From NCBI GenBank assembly GCA_019096155.1, contig JAHCVI010000001.1:1426001-1490000 (forward strand): DNA of 64,000 nucleotides, in the 5' to 3' direction. Under the pieces are notes generated by a model, which ran no database searches, was not told the DNA's origin, and saw only the letters and a list, made by a program, of their open reading frames with translations. Origin of the DNA: Staphylotrichum longicolle. Its lineage: Eukaryota; Ascomycota; Sordariomycetes; Sordariales; Chaetomiaceae. The position numbers were made by a program, and so were the translations under genes. Shown piece by piece: positions 44,985-56,350 of this stretch; within the stretch, counting starts at the first letter, position 1, and each line of letters begins with the position of its first letter.

Positions 44985-47900
44985 ATGACGCGCCCTAAGG
45001 TTCCCGACGACAAGCGCCAGCGCACTGCCCAGGCTTGCGACTCTTGCAAGCGCCGGAAGCAAAAGGTGTGCTGCTTTATTTCCACTTCTCTCCCCCTCCC
45101 CCCCCCCCCCCCCCCCTTGTGTGGATATTTCGAGGGAGCACGCCCATGGCTTCCGAGAAGCCCAACCTTGTTCCCATCCGACAGACCTATCAGTGGCTGG
45201 ACGGTTCGGGCCAAGAGGCGCGTTCCGCCGTTAACAGCTGTACCCCCCGTTCTGGCAGATGTCTCAGTCACTCTCCGCCAAACCCGTTTCTTCTTTCTCT
45301 ACTTCCATGGCCCTCTCGTCGGGATGCACCCCAGCATGCTGCTCGTTGCTCGAGGGGAATGCCTGCCTCAGCAGCAGCAGACACGCCCAGTCGGCGTCGT
45401 GCTCGCCCAGCTGCTACGGAGCACAGGGTTGCAGGGGGGGGGGAGTGGACGACCCGATGAGGTGGCACGAGTGTGTGCATGGCTTGCTGTGCCTTCATCT
45501 GGACGAATGCCGCCAGTGTGTGTGAGCTGGCTTGGTTTTCTCCGGGCATCATCGACGTTGAGTTCTGGCGGAGGCCATGGTCACCGTTCTCAACCAGGAC
45601 GGTTCTCTTGTCGAACCCCCTTTCCCTCGAACCTTCCTTGAGTAAGGGGTGCAGGTTATTGCGGCTCGGGACCTCATGACTTGCATCGGCGCTGATACCT
45701 CTCCCCCAGTGCAATGGCTTGAAACCCTGCCAAACCTGTCTCAGGAGGAAGTTGATATGCTGCTACACCCCGAACAGCGCCTCCGACCATGTTGCGGACT
45801 CTGCTGCGTCACCGACCAAGCGACGCCACCTTGACACGTCTCCGCCTTCCATTCACTCTGCTCTCGAGGCATCAGACGTGACATCACCTCAAACCCGCGA
45901 CACAATGCAAGTTTGGGATCAACCGCGGAAGACCGACCAGCAGACAGGGGACCTGTCCATGTCAGGGGTCACAGGACAACTGCCGCTGTCAGTACCCGCC
46001 TCAGAGACTTTCCGACAAGGCTCATCCCATACGTTCAGGAAGCTTCCGAGCCGGAACAATGCCAACGGATTATCCGTGGAAACCAACATCTACACAGAGA
46101 CGCGGATGCTGCAAGACCAGATTGGTCGTCTTCGTAGGTGACCCCCCCGATGCCCTCGCAGTCGCTCAACGGAAGTCGTGTCTGACGGACGGGGCCTTCT
46201 AGTCTACATTGGAGATGCGTCTACGCTGTCCATTCTGCAGCTGATCCGCATCGTCGTCGAGAACACGGCGGGGTCCGAGATGGGCTCACCCTTTATCGAT
46301 GATCCTAAGAGGCATCGCATACTGGAGAGTGTTATTGAATTCCCCCCAAATGTGCTAGTTCCCAGCCCGTTGCCGGACAAGGACACAGCCGACGTTCTCA
46401 TCGCGTCCTACTTTACGAATGTGAGTCCACCCTGTAGTAGTTAGGATGAAGCGCCACTGATGTTGTACCAGACATGCGGGTTGATCGAGATCTTGGACAA
46501 GGCCTCGTTCCTCCGGTCAGTTGAGGAATGTTACAGAGACCCGCCATCCGCCAGCAACTATTTCCTCTGTAACTTGTATCTGGTACTATCGGTTGGTCTG
46601 CTACTGGCAGCGCCCGCCCCCGGCAGTCACGAAGAAGCCATCGTACAGAAGCAGCTCGCCGCGATGCCGGACAGGGCAGAACTCTTCTTTCGGAGCGCCA
46701 AGTCCATGTGCGACCCCGGTGCCGGTTTCGAGGATGCGGATTTCTGGTCTATCCAGGCCTTGTCCTTGATGACCATCTACATGCTCATCTTGTCCAAGAG
46801 AAACACGGCCTATGCGTACCTCGGTTTGTCCCCCTTGGCGCGCACACGCTTCTGTTACGTTGGATGCTTACCACATCACTAGGGATGGCTGTCCGCTCTG
46901 CCTATGCCTTAGGGTTGCATAGGGAAGAGACCATGAGGGACGTCATCTTCACGCCCACTGACATGAGAGTCAGGAGGAACCTGTGGAAGACTCTGTTCAT
47001 TCTCGATCGATTCCTGGCCGCCACGCTGGGGCGGCCAACCGCCATTTCTGAGGATGACTGCTCATGCAAGATCCTCCAGACGATGAGGTCGTCGATATCC
47101 CGCGCCATGGGTGTGCCGGGGCTAGACCATGTCCACACCAGCAGCCTCGATTCCTGCGTCGAGACGGCACATGTCATTGGCGTTACCCTCAAGGTCTTCT
47201 CACGGAGGAAGATCTCGACCACCAAAGTCCAAGAGATAGTCGACATGTCCAGAAACTGGGATCAGGCTTCTCGCTCACAGTCGTATCGACGGCAGTCGGT
47301 CGGAGGCCCGGCGATTCCTGCTTATGGGATGGCCTCCCTTCACGTCAACCTCTGGTCTTTGCATTCGCTCGTGCTCCTCACCCGGCAACTCTTCGTCATG
47401 CATAACTGGATGCTGGTAGAGGAGCGGTCAGGCATCAAAAAGTCGGCACAGATCCGGGAGTCGCCGATGGCAAGGTTCTCGGAGGCCTGCGTTGTAGCTT
47501 CTTACCGGACGATCAAACTGGCTCGCAGCGCATGGGAAGACGGCTACCTCCCCCGCAGGAACCCCTTCATCATGTAAGCCCCTTTCCGAAACGCAAAGTT
47601 GATGTGCTCCCCTCCTGCCCCAGTGTAGCTAATCCACATTCAGATACTTCATCTTCGCCGCAAGCCTGGTGATCTTGATGAACCAGTTCTCCTCACTGTA
47701 CTACACAGATGAGTACAGTGAGACTATGCGCGATGCCATTGACATTGTGGCCTTCTGCGCCGACATCGATCCTCAAGCACAGCGTGTTCTCGATATCATC
47801 ACGAGATTCTCGGAAGTGGTGACCAAGTGGACTCGGGAGCACACGTACCCTGCGCCACAGCTCTCCGACGATTTCGGCTGTCTTTACACCCAGGCTGCTC

Positions 47901-48352
47901 GCTCAGGACCGGCTTCCGAGCACTCGAATGTGGCACCTGCCGCGAACGCTCAGAGGCGAACTTCTTCCCATGCGGTCAACGTTCCGGATCCGGGCTTGCT
48001 GACTCCACCATCGATGCCCAAGCTACCGCTCCACGACATTCTGTCCACACAACCACCGGGTGCGGCACTTGAGGCAAGGGTCAACGGGATGACCCCACCA
48101 CATGTCCAAATCCCCCCAGTGTCTCTCGTCGGCGTCCGACAGAGCACTTCAGCGCACTCGTCGATCGGCAGCGCAGAACCGCAGAGCGGAAACATCGAGT
48201 TCGAGTTCGATGGTCTTTGGCAGAGCTTCATCAACCACCTTCCGCCCGTCTCCTCGGTAGCACCGGGCATGAGCAGTCTTGCGCTGCAATTTCCTCCACC
48301 AGTCATTGGTACACCAACAGAACCCTACGGTGAGCGCTTGACTCTTATTTGA
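44985..48352 (+). CDS. Zn(II)2Cys6 transcription factor with fungal-specific TF domain
   Basis: Fungus-specific nuclear regulator. Six exons: 44985-45065, 45710-46133, 46203-46420, 46472-46823, 46883-47573 and 47644-48352, totalling 824 aa. Exon 1 gives RQRTAQACDSCKRRKQK and exon 2 CNGLKPCQTCLRRKLICCY. Together they form a complete zinc cluster, C18-X2-C21-X6-C28-X5-C34-X2-C37-X6-C44, followed by a basic SPTKRR. The fungal_trans domain (about residues 150-500) contains LLYIGDASTLSILQLIR, SYFTN-TCGLIEILDKASFL, MAVRSAYALGLHREE and RRNLWKTLFILDRFLAATLGRP. A Ser/Pro-rich tail follows. Intron 1 is 644 nt, ten times the others (51-70 nt). An alternative end splices at GTGAGC 48329 to an acceptor near 48374 and stops near 48417; I could not choose. 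It is convergent with the dioxygenase, which it may regulate. Confidence 0.85.
45066..45709 (+). other. 644-nt intron splitting the zinc cluster, with a 19-C run
   Basis: The intron begins GTGTGC and ends CCCCCAG. It falls exactly between the second and third zinc-ligand cysteines. A run of 19 C lies at 45098-45116. Reading through intron 1 gives stop codons, so unspliced RNA could not make the DNA-binding domain. Confidence 0.8.
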
Positions 48353-48702
48353 CGCAAATGCCTTTCCCGGCACAGATATCCTGTGTCACCCCCTTTTACC
48401 CATCCGTTTCTTTTACTAACACGCAAAAACGCACTCAAAGATAAGCCAGCCTTCTGAGCACACGGTATCAAGTCAAGTCACAGGGTCAAGCAACAGTATG
48501 AGATAATGATACCATCTACTTCCACGACGAATGATGCACATCTTGTCTGATGTTTGATGGCTTTTCAAAGAACTCGACTGAGTCAACAACAACCGGCGGA
48601 GCGCCATCTTGAGTATACAATGAGGCTGTCTTGAAAACTGCTGAATCCTTCCACGGCCTGCAAACCGGCAATCCTGCACATGATAGTTGGCTACCGCAAC
48701 AT
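48353..48702. other. Short tail-to-tail gap, regulator / dioxygenase
   Basis: This 350-bp A/T-richer segment should contain both 3' ends. It may include an optional last exon of the regulator (about 48375-48417). Confidence 0.5.
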
Positions 48703-49666
48703 TCAGCTTCGACCAAGGACAAAGTCGTATTCGAGTGACCACCTCGCTTGCGCGTCATCCTGCCGTGGGACAAACTTTACCACCAGCTCATCTTTCACAG
48801 CAAACACGGCATCCTTGGCAATGTATTCATCCCGGTCGTCATACAATTGCGTTGTCAAAGCTCGATATCCCGGCGCAGACACAATGAAGTGGATGTGGCC
48901 CGGCCTATACGGATGCCGGTCGAGCAAGCCTAAAAGGCGGCCCGCGGGCCCGTCGTCGGGTATCGGGTACGGGACCGGTCGCAGCGCATAGAAGGCGTAA
49001 CGACCGTCCGAACCCGTCTCAAACCGACCCCGAAAGTTCATCTCGGCTGCGACTCGTCCTGCTGCTCATACAATCCGTTTGGCGCCGAGTGCCACACATC
49101 CACGATGGCTCCCTTGATGGGTGTCCCGGAGCTCGACAGGACACGCCCCGTCACAAAGGCGGAGTCCTCGACTGCCTGCTCATACCACGAAACCGACGGA
49201 CTTAGGTTCTGGATAATGGAGGTCCCGTTGGGCAGCAGCGGCGCGTCGTTGCGGTAGAACGGGCCGAGGATGGCAGATGGGGTCTCGGTGTTGGAGGTCG
49301 CCAGCAACTTGGAGGTGATTTCATCCACCAGGCTCTCCAGTCCGATAATGTCACACAGCAACTGTGTTTCGTTACGCCGGTCGTCCGACATCATGCCACA
49401 CTCGTTGATCTGCGTCAAAACAGCCACATGTCAGCCTGGACAGCCGCGAAGTTACGGGGCACAGGGCTATTGCTCACAAAATCGACAGCGGCGGTCCACT
49501 CGGCAACCGTCAGGTTCACCTCTCGCGCAAATGCATGAAGATGGCGCACCAGGCTGGGCATCACTTCAGCCAGGCGCCGGTCGGCCTTGGGGCCAGTGGC
49601 GGCGATGACTCGGTCGGTGAACGTCGCATCAAGCTGCGCCTTCTTGGGCAGCGTTTTCTTGGGCAT
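48703..49666 (-). CDS. Intradiol ring-cleavage dioxygenase (hydroxyquinol/catechol 1,2-dioxygenase type); one frame break
   Basis: Non-haem Fe(III) enzyme that opens catechol or hydroxyquinol rings between the hydroxyls, feeding the 3-oxoadipate route; the text resembles fungal hydroxyquinol 1,2-dioxygenases most. Exons 49666-49478 and 49409-48703 flank a 68-nt intron (GTGAGC...CGCAG), with the join at TAAVDF-INECGMMSDDRR. Restored length is 298 aa. The N-terminal dimerisation region has LPSLVRHLHAFARE-type helices, followed by NETQLLCDIIGLESLVDEI. Iron ligands, counted with the restored base, are Y177 (NGLYEQQ), Y211 (RPVPYPIPDDGP), H235 and H237 (RPGHIHFIV). At 49044 a single base should be doubled (CCGAGATG to CCGGAGATG on the coding strand) to link DESQP to MNFRGRF; as written it stops there. 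In-frame ATGs at 49813 and 49726 would add 49 or 20 residues; I chose 49666 because it fits family length. Confidence 0.87.
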
Positions 49667-49813
49667 GCTGTTGGCCTTGAGTCCCATCGGTGCTCCAGGG
49701 GTGTGGTCGGGGATCATCTGGCCCATGTTGAGGTTGAGAACGGAGATGGCGTAGAGAGAGATATGTCGAGGGCTTGGGTTCAGTTTCTCGGGGATGGGAA
49801 AGGCTGTCAGCAT

Positions 49814-52369
49814 GAGGGATTCGGGAGCCGGTCAAGGTCGACGAGAGGTTCAAGTACTTGTACTTGCACAAGAGTTGGAGACAAGGGTTGAGCACAGGGA
49901 GGTTGCACTGCATGGGGTAGCGCAAAGACAAATGGGTGACCCCGGACGAACGACATGAAAGTTCTTTCTGCGACGAGACGCATCATACATCGACAACGGC
50001 ATGCCGATTCGTGGAGACACACAATGCGGAATCGGTCGACGTGCTGGCACTGCTTGTCATCCAATCCCCTTGAGTCTCGACGGACTCGAGTCTATGGAAG
50101 GCAGCCTGAGTAGTCTCAGGTAACACCTGGCCATCGTCGCTGAATCACCAAACCCTCCTGTCCTGACACGGTGTGCGAAGCCAGCAACGGCTGGGAAGTC
50201 TCTGCCTCGTGGCAGCTGATCACCCGGATTCCAGCGAATGATGTATCTCTCGGCCCAGGAGCCGGCGCACGGACAAGCCCGAGAGCCCCGAATCCATGGC
50301 ACGACCCAGCGTTTGACAGCTTTGCTAGGCTTCACAGCCTGCGAGAAAACGCAACTAAGCTGATAGCCTGGGAGAAGACACCAGGGGTCACGGCTCCAAG
50401 AAGCCAGTTTGCGCTGGGCATACAGATGATGGACGTAAGCACCCCTGCTTAGGGCGGCATTGGCATCGGCTGACCGCCTGCAGGACCTCGTGTATCGAGC
50501 AGTGGATAACTAAGATGCCGGCCGCTCAGTGGCCGATCATTTTCTAGAAGACCAGCTGGAACCGACAGGCCGGGCTTGTGGAGCCTCAACTCGTTGACAG
50601 CTGAACTAGACGTTGCAATGAAGGGCCGAGTCGAGACTTCAAAGCCCAGTTGGGACGAGGAAACCACCAATCGTCAAAAACGCACAAAAACAACATATCG
50701 ATGTTTGCAGGGCCAGGGCATTGTTTGCCATCGACACAAGCAGAGCAAACAATGACGATTCGTGCAGCCAACATTCCAACCCCTCTCGGCTTCGAAGCCG
50801 GTCTCCGTCGATCAGGGCTGCACCCCTGCATCATCCCAGGCCAGCCCCCGAACACGGAGATATGCAAGTTTGAAGGGTGCTCTCTCCCAGGCAACTGTCG
50901 GTTCCCTTTCAAACAAATCGTCCATACCGCTCATCCTTCTCGTGGCTGTTCCCAAAGGGGTTCCAGGCAGCCGGGACGAACACATTCCGCCGGCCAAAAT
51001 CCGGCACAGCCGGTGGCGAAGGCCCCTCCCCACCCTCCCCAAGCCGCCGGAAAGCTCCGAGCTGGGCCCGGCGGGCTTCCGATAGGTCCCAGCACGCTTA
51101 CACCCCCATCCAACGCCGGGGCGCCATGGATGGGACTTTGGACCGATCTGGCGGTCAGCAGGATGATGAATGGCTCGGTAATCGACAAAAACACGCGGGA
51201 TGTGATCGATGTGCAGGAGTTCACGCGGCGACGCAGAGATCGGCCCAGATGTTGGCTCGGTTGGCACATTTTAGAGACCGTGGCGGTGGGTGGCGTGCGG
51301 ACAGTTTGGGCGCCCGTTTGATGCGGACTGGACATTTCGCTGGGAAAGGAAGTGGTGTGGCTGCAAACCCTGCATGGCATGGCGATGGCGCCGGGCGTTC
51401 TCTGATTTCCTCCTACTGGATTGGACACCGCGCGCGCACAGTGGTGTAGATGCGGTGCGCGTCATCATAAAATCATCAGCAAACTCATCCCATCCATCCA
51501 TCCATCCAACCACCAGCCACAAGTTTGGCACGACGTCCTCTCGTTGTCCGAATCGAGTCGGTTCGCTTAGCCAGCCCCGGGATGTCCTCCGTCTTTCGGC
51601 TCCGAAGGGCGGTCAGCGGCTCTCCGGGGGTTGGAGGAGAGTGGAGGGGGGCTCTTCGTCATTGCACCCCTGTCCGGTGTCGAAGAGGGTCCTTGCTGAG
51701 GAGCCCAACGTCTCGCTAGGCGCGTAACCAATGAAAGGCATGAGACGGAATCAGCAAGCGTTTGTTTAACCGCTTTCCCGGGCACCGTGAGACAAGATCC
51801 CGCCCTCTGTTGGCACGATGGGTGCCGATGGGTGCCGAAGGGTGCCGAAGGGTGATGGTGCCGGAGGGTGGTGGTGGTGGTGGGAGGGGGAGTGAGATGG
51901 TTCAAAAACCTGGCATAATCGATCTGTCTCGGAGATCGGGATCCCCAAGTTTGTGTGACGGCGGATGACGGTGCCCATGCCTTGCGCATCGCATCGTAGA
52001 TTGGCTGCATGAGGGATGGGTGCATCCCGGGCTGAGGGATGGTGGCACAGCGTATGCGAAAAAGTACTGACGGCGGTTCCTTGACGTCAAGTTGTTCGTT
52101 CAATAAGTCGGACGACGCATGATCTGAGTTGAAGCCATGCTAGCGTTCTTTGTTGGGTGTTGATGCTGCCGGGGCAGTGAGTGAGCAGCTGTAAACAGTA
52201 AAAGGAGTCTGAATAACGGAACTGAGGCAAGTTCTAACATCAACTGAGGTCTAAATACAACCCACAACGCATCTCTACACACGAGTAACCCTCTCATCTC
52301 CCTGACACGCTCCCCCATGTAACCATCCCACATTGTAACCCCAGCACCAGCCCCCTCAACCTCGCCTTC
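49814..52369. other. Intergenic: dioxygenase promoter side and OPT downstream side
   Basis: This 2.56-kb stretch lies between two minus-strand genes. I saw no supportable gene. A 223-codon plus-strand ORF (50650-51321) lacks any domain and starts with a non-ATG codon. Short repeats are an ATCC microsatellite (about 51485-51509), four imperfect 10-bp GATGGGTGCC/GAAGGGTGCC units (51817-51856) and a GGT run (about 51866-51882). Confidence 0.5.
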
Positions 52370-55300
52370 TTACCGCGACCAACTACTCGGCCCGAACGTC
52401 TGCCCCGGCGGCAGCACAACCTGCACCGCATCGCCGCGCGCATCCATGGTCCCCTTGCCCAGCTCGTTCCCCCACCACGCGGGCGGCTCGACCTCGCGCA
52501 GCGTAAACGCAAAGAAGATGACCAGCGTCGCCAGCGCCAGCCCCAGATCCAGCCCGGAGCTCGTCAGGAAGTTCAGCCGGCTCCACCATCCGAAGCGGCG
52601 CTTCTTGAGCGCGTACTGGAACACCCAGCCCACGATGCCCCAGCTGAGGTAGTTGAGGGGCGTGGCGGGCGGGATGGCGCCGGCGCCGCCGAAGATGACG
52701 GGCGCCATGAGGTAGCGCAGGAAGGACTTGGGCCGGCGGCGGGCGAGCAGGTAGATGACGAGCGGGGTGAGGGCGCCGAGCGGGAAGAAGAGGAAGAGGG
52801 CCGCGTAGATCTGGTTGGGGGAGAAGATGCGCGCCGGGCCGATCAGGCCCCAGATTACGGAGGCTGTTTTGCGGGGGGGGCGGGTGGTGTTAGTTTAGTG
52901 TGCGGGGACAAAGTGAAGGGGAGGATGGGGTGTTACCCGAGAAGAAGACGCGGCCGCCGGGGCAGGTGAAGTGGTCGGGCTGGGTCGGCTCGCAGACGTT
53001 GGGGATGGTCTTGAGGGCGTAATTGAGGACGACGACCTGCACGAAGCAGGAGAAGGTGGTGGCGACAACCTGGGCCATGAACATGGTCCGCGGGGGGATC
53101 TTCATGTAGTGCCCGAATTTGAGGTCCGACACGAACGTGAGGGCTTGGGACATGGTGATGTAGCCAAATGTTTTGAAGCTGCAGCGGTTAGTCTAGTTCG
53201 GAGGGGGGGAGGGAAGGGGGTTGGGGGGGCGTGTGTTTACATCATGAGCGCCAGGGGCCTGCCGGGCTGGATGTAGCCGTAGACGAACTCGGTCAGGACG
53301 TTCAGGCCGATCTGGTTATTCGTCACGGCCTGGATGATGCCGATTGGCAGGGAGAAGGCGAACGAGATGAACACAGCCAGCAGGAAGGCCCACCACGTCA
53401 TGTTGGTGGGCCACGCGAGAACGGTCAAGAAGCCGATGCCGAGCATCTCGGAGAGTGTGAGCTAACCTCGGGACGTCGAATGAAAGGGGCAAGAAAGAGG
53501 AAACCTACCACAACGAACAGTGACATGTACCACCATGTCGGGGCCTCCTTGTACCGCCGCATCAGCTTCATGTGGATGTCCGGTTTCTCCGTCGTGCTAC
53601 TCTTGTACTGCCGCCAGATGGTTTTGCCGTGGTGCAGATAGGTGTACACGAGCAGGGAGGCGATGGCGGCGAACGAGAGGCCGTATGCGATGGCGAATGT
53701 TGTGCTGCCTCGTGAGCGGGAAGGGCATCCAAACAGACGGAATCATAGCATACCTCAAAAACAAGGGCGAGTAGTTGTTGTAGGCCTCCACGTCCAGCGT
53801 GTAGTCGGCAGAGAGGATGCGGGACACATCGTACACCTTTCCCGTGTTGTCATACGTGTTGGAGTCGCTCATGGGGAGATACTGGGAGTACCAAGCACCG
53901 CTGTAGTGCAGGACGGAGGCGAGAAACACAAAGAATAGCACCACGCCGATCATGGTGTTGGCGATGGCGTGCCTTGTCACGCATCAGCTTCCGCTTCGGC
54001 CAGTGTGATCTTGACTGGGTTCTTGTCACTCACCAAGGAGGAATCAGGGGCGAACCCACAAACCCGGTGATCTGAGTCCAGTCAAAGGTGATGGGCAGTA
54101 GTGACAGGCCAGTGTAATATCCAAACAGCTGATTGACGACCGGGCTCTCCGGAGCCAGCCAGGTCATGAAGGCGAACGAGCTCAGGAACTGGGCAAACCA
54201 CCCTGGAATAAAGTAGTACACGAACGAGCCGGCGGTGATGAGGGCAAACCAGCGGTACCGCGGCATCGAGCCGCCGACGACGGTGGGGTCCCGATCCTCG
54301 TTGGTCTCGTACATGGCGTTCATGAGAGTCACCGAGACCAGGTTGCCGGGCCATATCATCGAGGCGGGATAGACTGCCGCTCATTCAGCCCACGGTCACA
54401 TCACCACAAGAGATGCTCCAGAAAGGAGGGAGACTCACCAAGAAATCGCCTCATCATGCCCGCAATCCCATACCCCAAGCTCTGCGTCGAAACGACCAGA
54501 AGCAGCTGCCACACGAAGCCAAAGTCCTGGTTGTAAAACACCTTTTGCGCCAAGATGATGTCGGTCGCGTAGGCGACCGAGAAGGAGACGCTCGCCATGA
54601 CGACGACGATGGTGTGCTCCTTGACGTTGAACGGGCCCGGGTTGAGCCGCAGCCTGACCCTCTTCAGTCCGCCCTTCTTCCCCAGCCAGGGCAGCAGCAG
54701 AGTGAGTTCCTTGTCGGGCACGAACCGCGCCCACCCTCTTCCGAGAGGCCTAGCAACGGAAAAGAAAAAGACGTCAGTCACATTCCCACATTCCCACATC
54801 CTCCTGGAACCCAAACTAAACATAGTCCCCGTCCCCGTTCCCTCACCGCTCGACAACAAAGACAAGGTTCACTGAAAACAACAAGACGCAAACATACCAA
54901 GCAATAACCTGCGCGATCAGCGCCCCGAGACTGATATTCGGCGACCGCAGCGAAAACAACGTGTTCATGCTCGCCCCCAAAAAGATGAGCGACAGCCCGA
55001 TCGCCCAGGCGCGGAGGGTGTTGCACGGCAGGCTCGGGTCGTCGTACGGGTGCACGGCGGCGCGGACCTCCGGGTAGGGCGAGTCCTCCACCTCCTCTTC
55101 CTCCTCCTCCTCCCCTTTCTCGCCCGCCGTTTTTTCCGGGTTCCGTCATCGGCGGACCCGGGGACGAGGGGCGCGCGGTCGTCCGAGTCGAGGGATGGCT
55201 TGCCGGCAGCCGCATCTTCCTCGTCGTGATGGGCGCGGGAGAGGGAGTGCCGCGGGAGGGCCTGGTGGCGTTGGGAGTGCTCGACGGGCAGGTTGGGGTC

Positions 55301-55555
55301 GAGGAGGAGTTCGTGCTCGGAGCCCTCCGAGTCGGAGTTGTCGTCGTCGTCGTCGCCGTGGCGGGTGAGGCGGGAGAGGCGGGCTCTGAAGTGGGCGAGC
55401 GGGCTTTGAGAACCAGACTCTTGGGGTTGAGGTTGGGAGCGGGAGGGGCCTGGTGTGCCTGGGGTAGACTCGGGCTGGGAGCTGCCGTCCCGGGTGCGTG
55501 TCCGGAGGGATTGGAGGGGCACATCCTGGGATGTGGACTTTGAGGGTCGGGCCAT
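52370..55555 (-). CDS. OPT-family oligopeptide transporter; one frame break
   Basis: Proton-coupled plasma-membrane importer of small peptides or peptide-like substrates. Eight exons: 55555-54847, 54749-54439, 54373-54034, 53972-53754, 53704-53509, 53461-53241, 53178-52937 and 52863-52370. Restored length is 910 aa. The first ~190 residues are hydrophilic: Ser/Thr/Gln-rich, then HGDDDDDNSDSEGSEHE, then an acidic run. The membrane part begins at PCNTLRAWAIGLSLIFLGAS. OPT signatures include SPNISLGALIAQVIAW, FNVKEHTIVVVMASVSF, SQSLGYGIAGMMRRF, YPASMIWPGNLVSV, PIGIIQAVTNNQIGLNVLTE, SDLKFGHYMKIPPRTMF and GPARIFSPNQIYAALFLFFP. The exon 1 frame requires one extra base in the T6 run at 55130-55135, which joins DDGTRKK to a Glu-rich stretch and VEDSPYPEVRAAVHPYD. 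As written, translation from the ATG misses all membrane segments. It is divergent from the ketoacyl synthase. Confidence 0.9.
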
Positions 55556-56350
55556 GGTGGAGGGTCCCTCGGAGAGGGCGAGTTGCAGACTGGCTAGCCG
55601 GGCACCAACATGTGGAGGACCGATGTCAGGATATCGCCCGGGCTTGTGATGGGGTTGGTGAACTCGGACAGAGCGAGCCTAGAGCATCAATCCGGGGTGT
55701 TGACTGTTGAGTGTCTCCGTTGGTGCTGAGTTGTATGTTGTGAAGATGCTAGACTGTCTTTGTTTGTAAAATGAAAGGCGTCGCCCAATGTGTGAGGCAG
55801 ATGGTGGATGCCAGTTGATGAGAGTGACTCTAGTGAGATCGGTAACTTGCGTAACCTGAGAAAGCGTCTGCGAGGAAACTAGGTCTTGGTTTGTAGACAC
55901 ACTCTTACACACACACACCAATTGGCGCGTGGTTGACGATATCCCATCAAAAAACTCCAATGGCACTGGAATCAATGTTGCGCGGGGAAGGTGTCTTGAG
56001 ACTCTTGAGATCTTGTGTTTGCCGTTGGCTGTGTTATTCAGGACGGTTTCCGGCCAAGTGGCCCCTGGGACCTGCTTTGTCCCCACCAGTCCCGGTCTGG
56101 GGTTCTGGAACCCGCCGAGGTTTCGGAAACCTTACCACACAGTACAGGGGGTTGATCCCAGGGTCCTCGTCAGCTCCCGCTGCGCGCTAATCTCGCCTGG
56201 GCTAGCTCCACTGAGCTTGTCTGTGCTCTTACCTGGTATGTCACTTTCCAGTTTCATGTTTCATTCAGTCGAATTACGAAACAGCTTTTTCGATCACCAA
56301 AACACAACACCACAACACAACCCGCACCAGAAATCCTGGAATGGCCTAAC
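55556..56350. promoter_or_regulatory. Divergent promoter region, OPT transporter / ketoacyl-ACP synthase
   Basis: This 795-bp non-coding stretch must serve both genes. It contains an ACAC tract (about 55907-55918) next to CCAATTGG (about 55918-55925). ACAACAC repeats occur just before the ketoacyl synthase start (about 56300-56320). Confidence 0.5.

Noticed and set aside
44562..45641. 359-codon plus-strand ORF overlapping the regulator start
   Set aside because: It contains the true exon 1 but then runs into the 644-nt intron; the zinc cluster is complete only after splicing to 45710.
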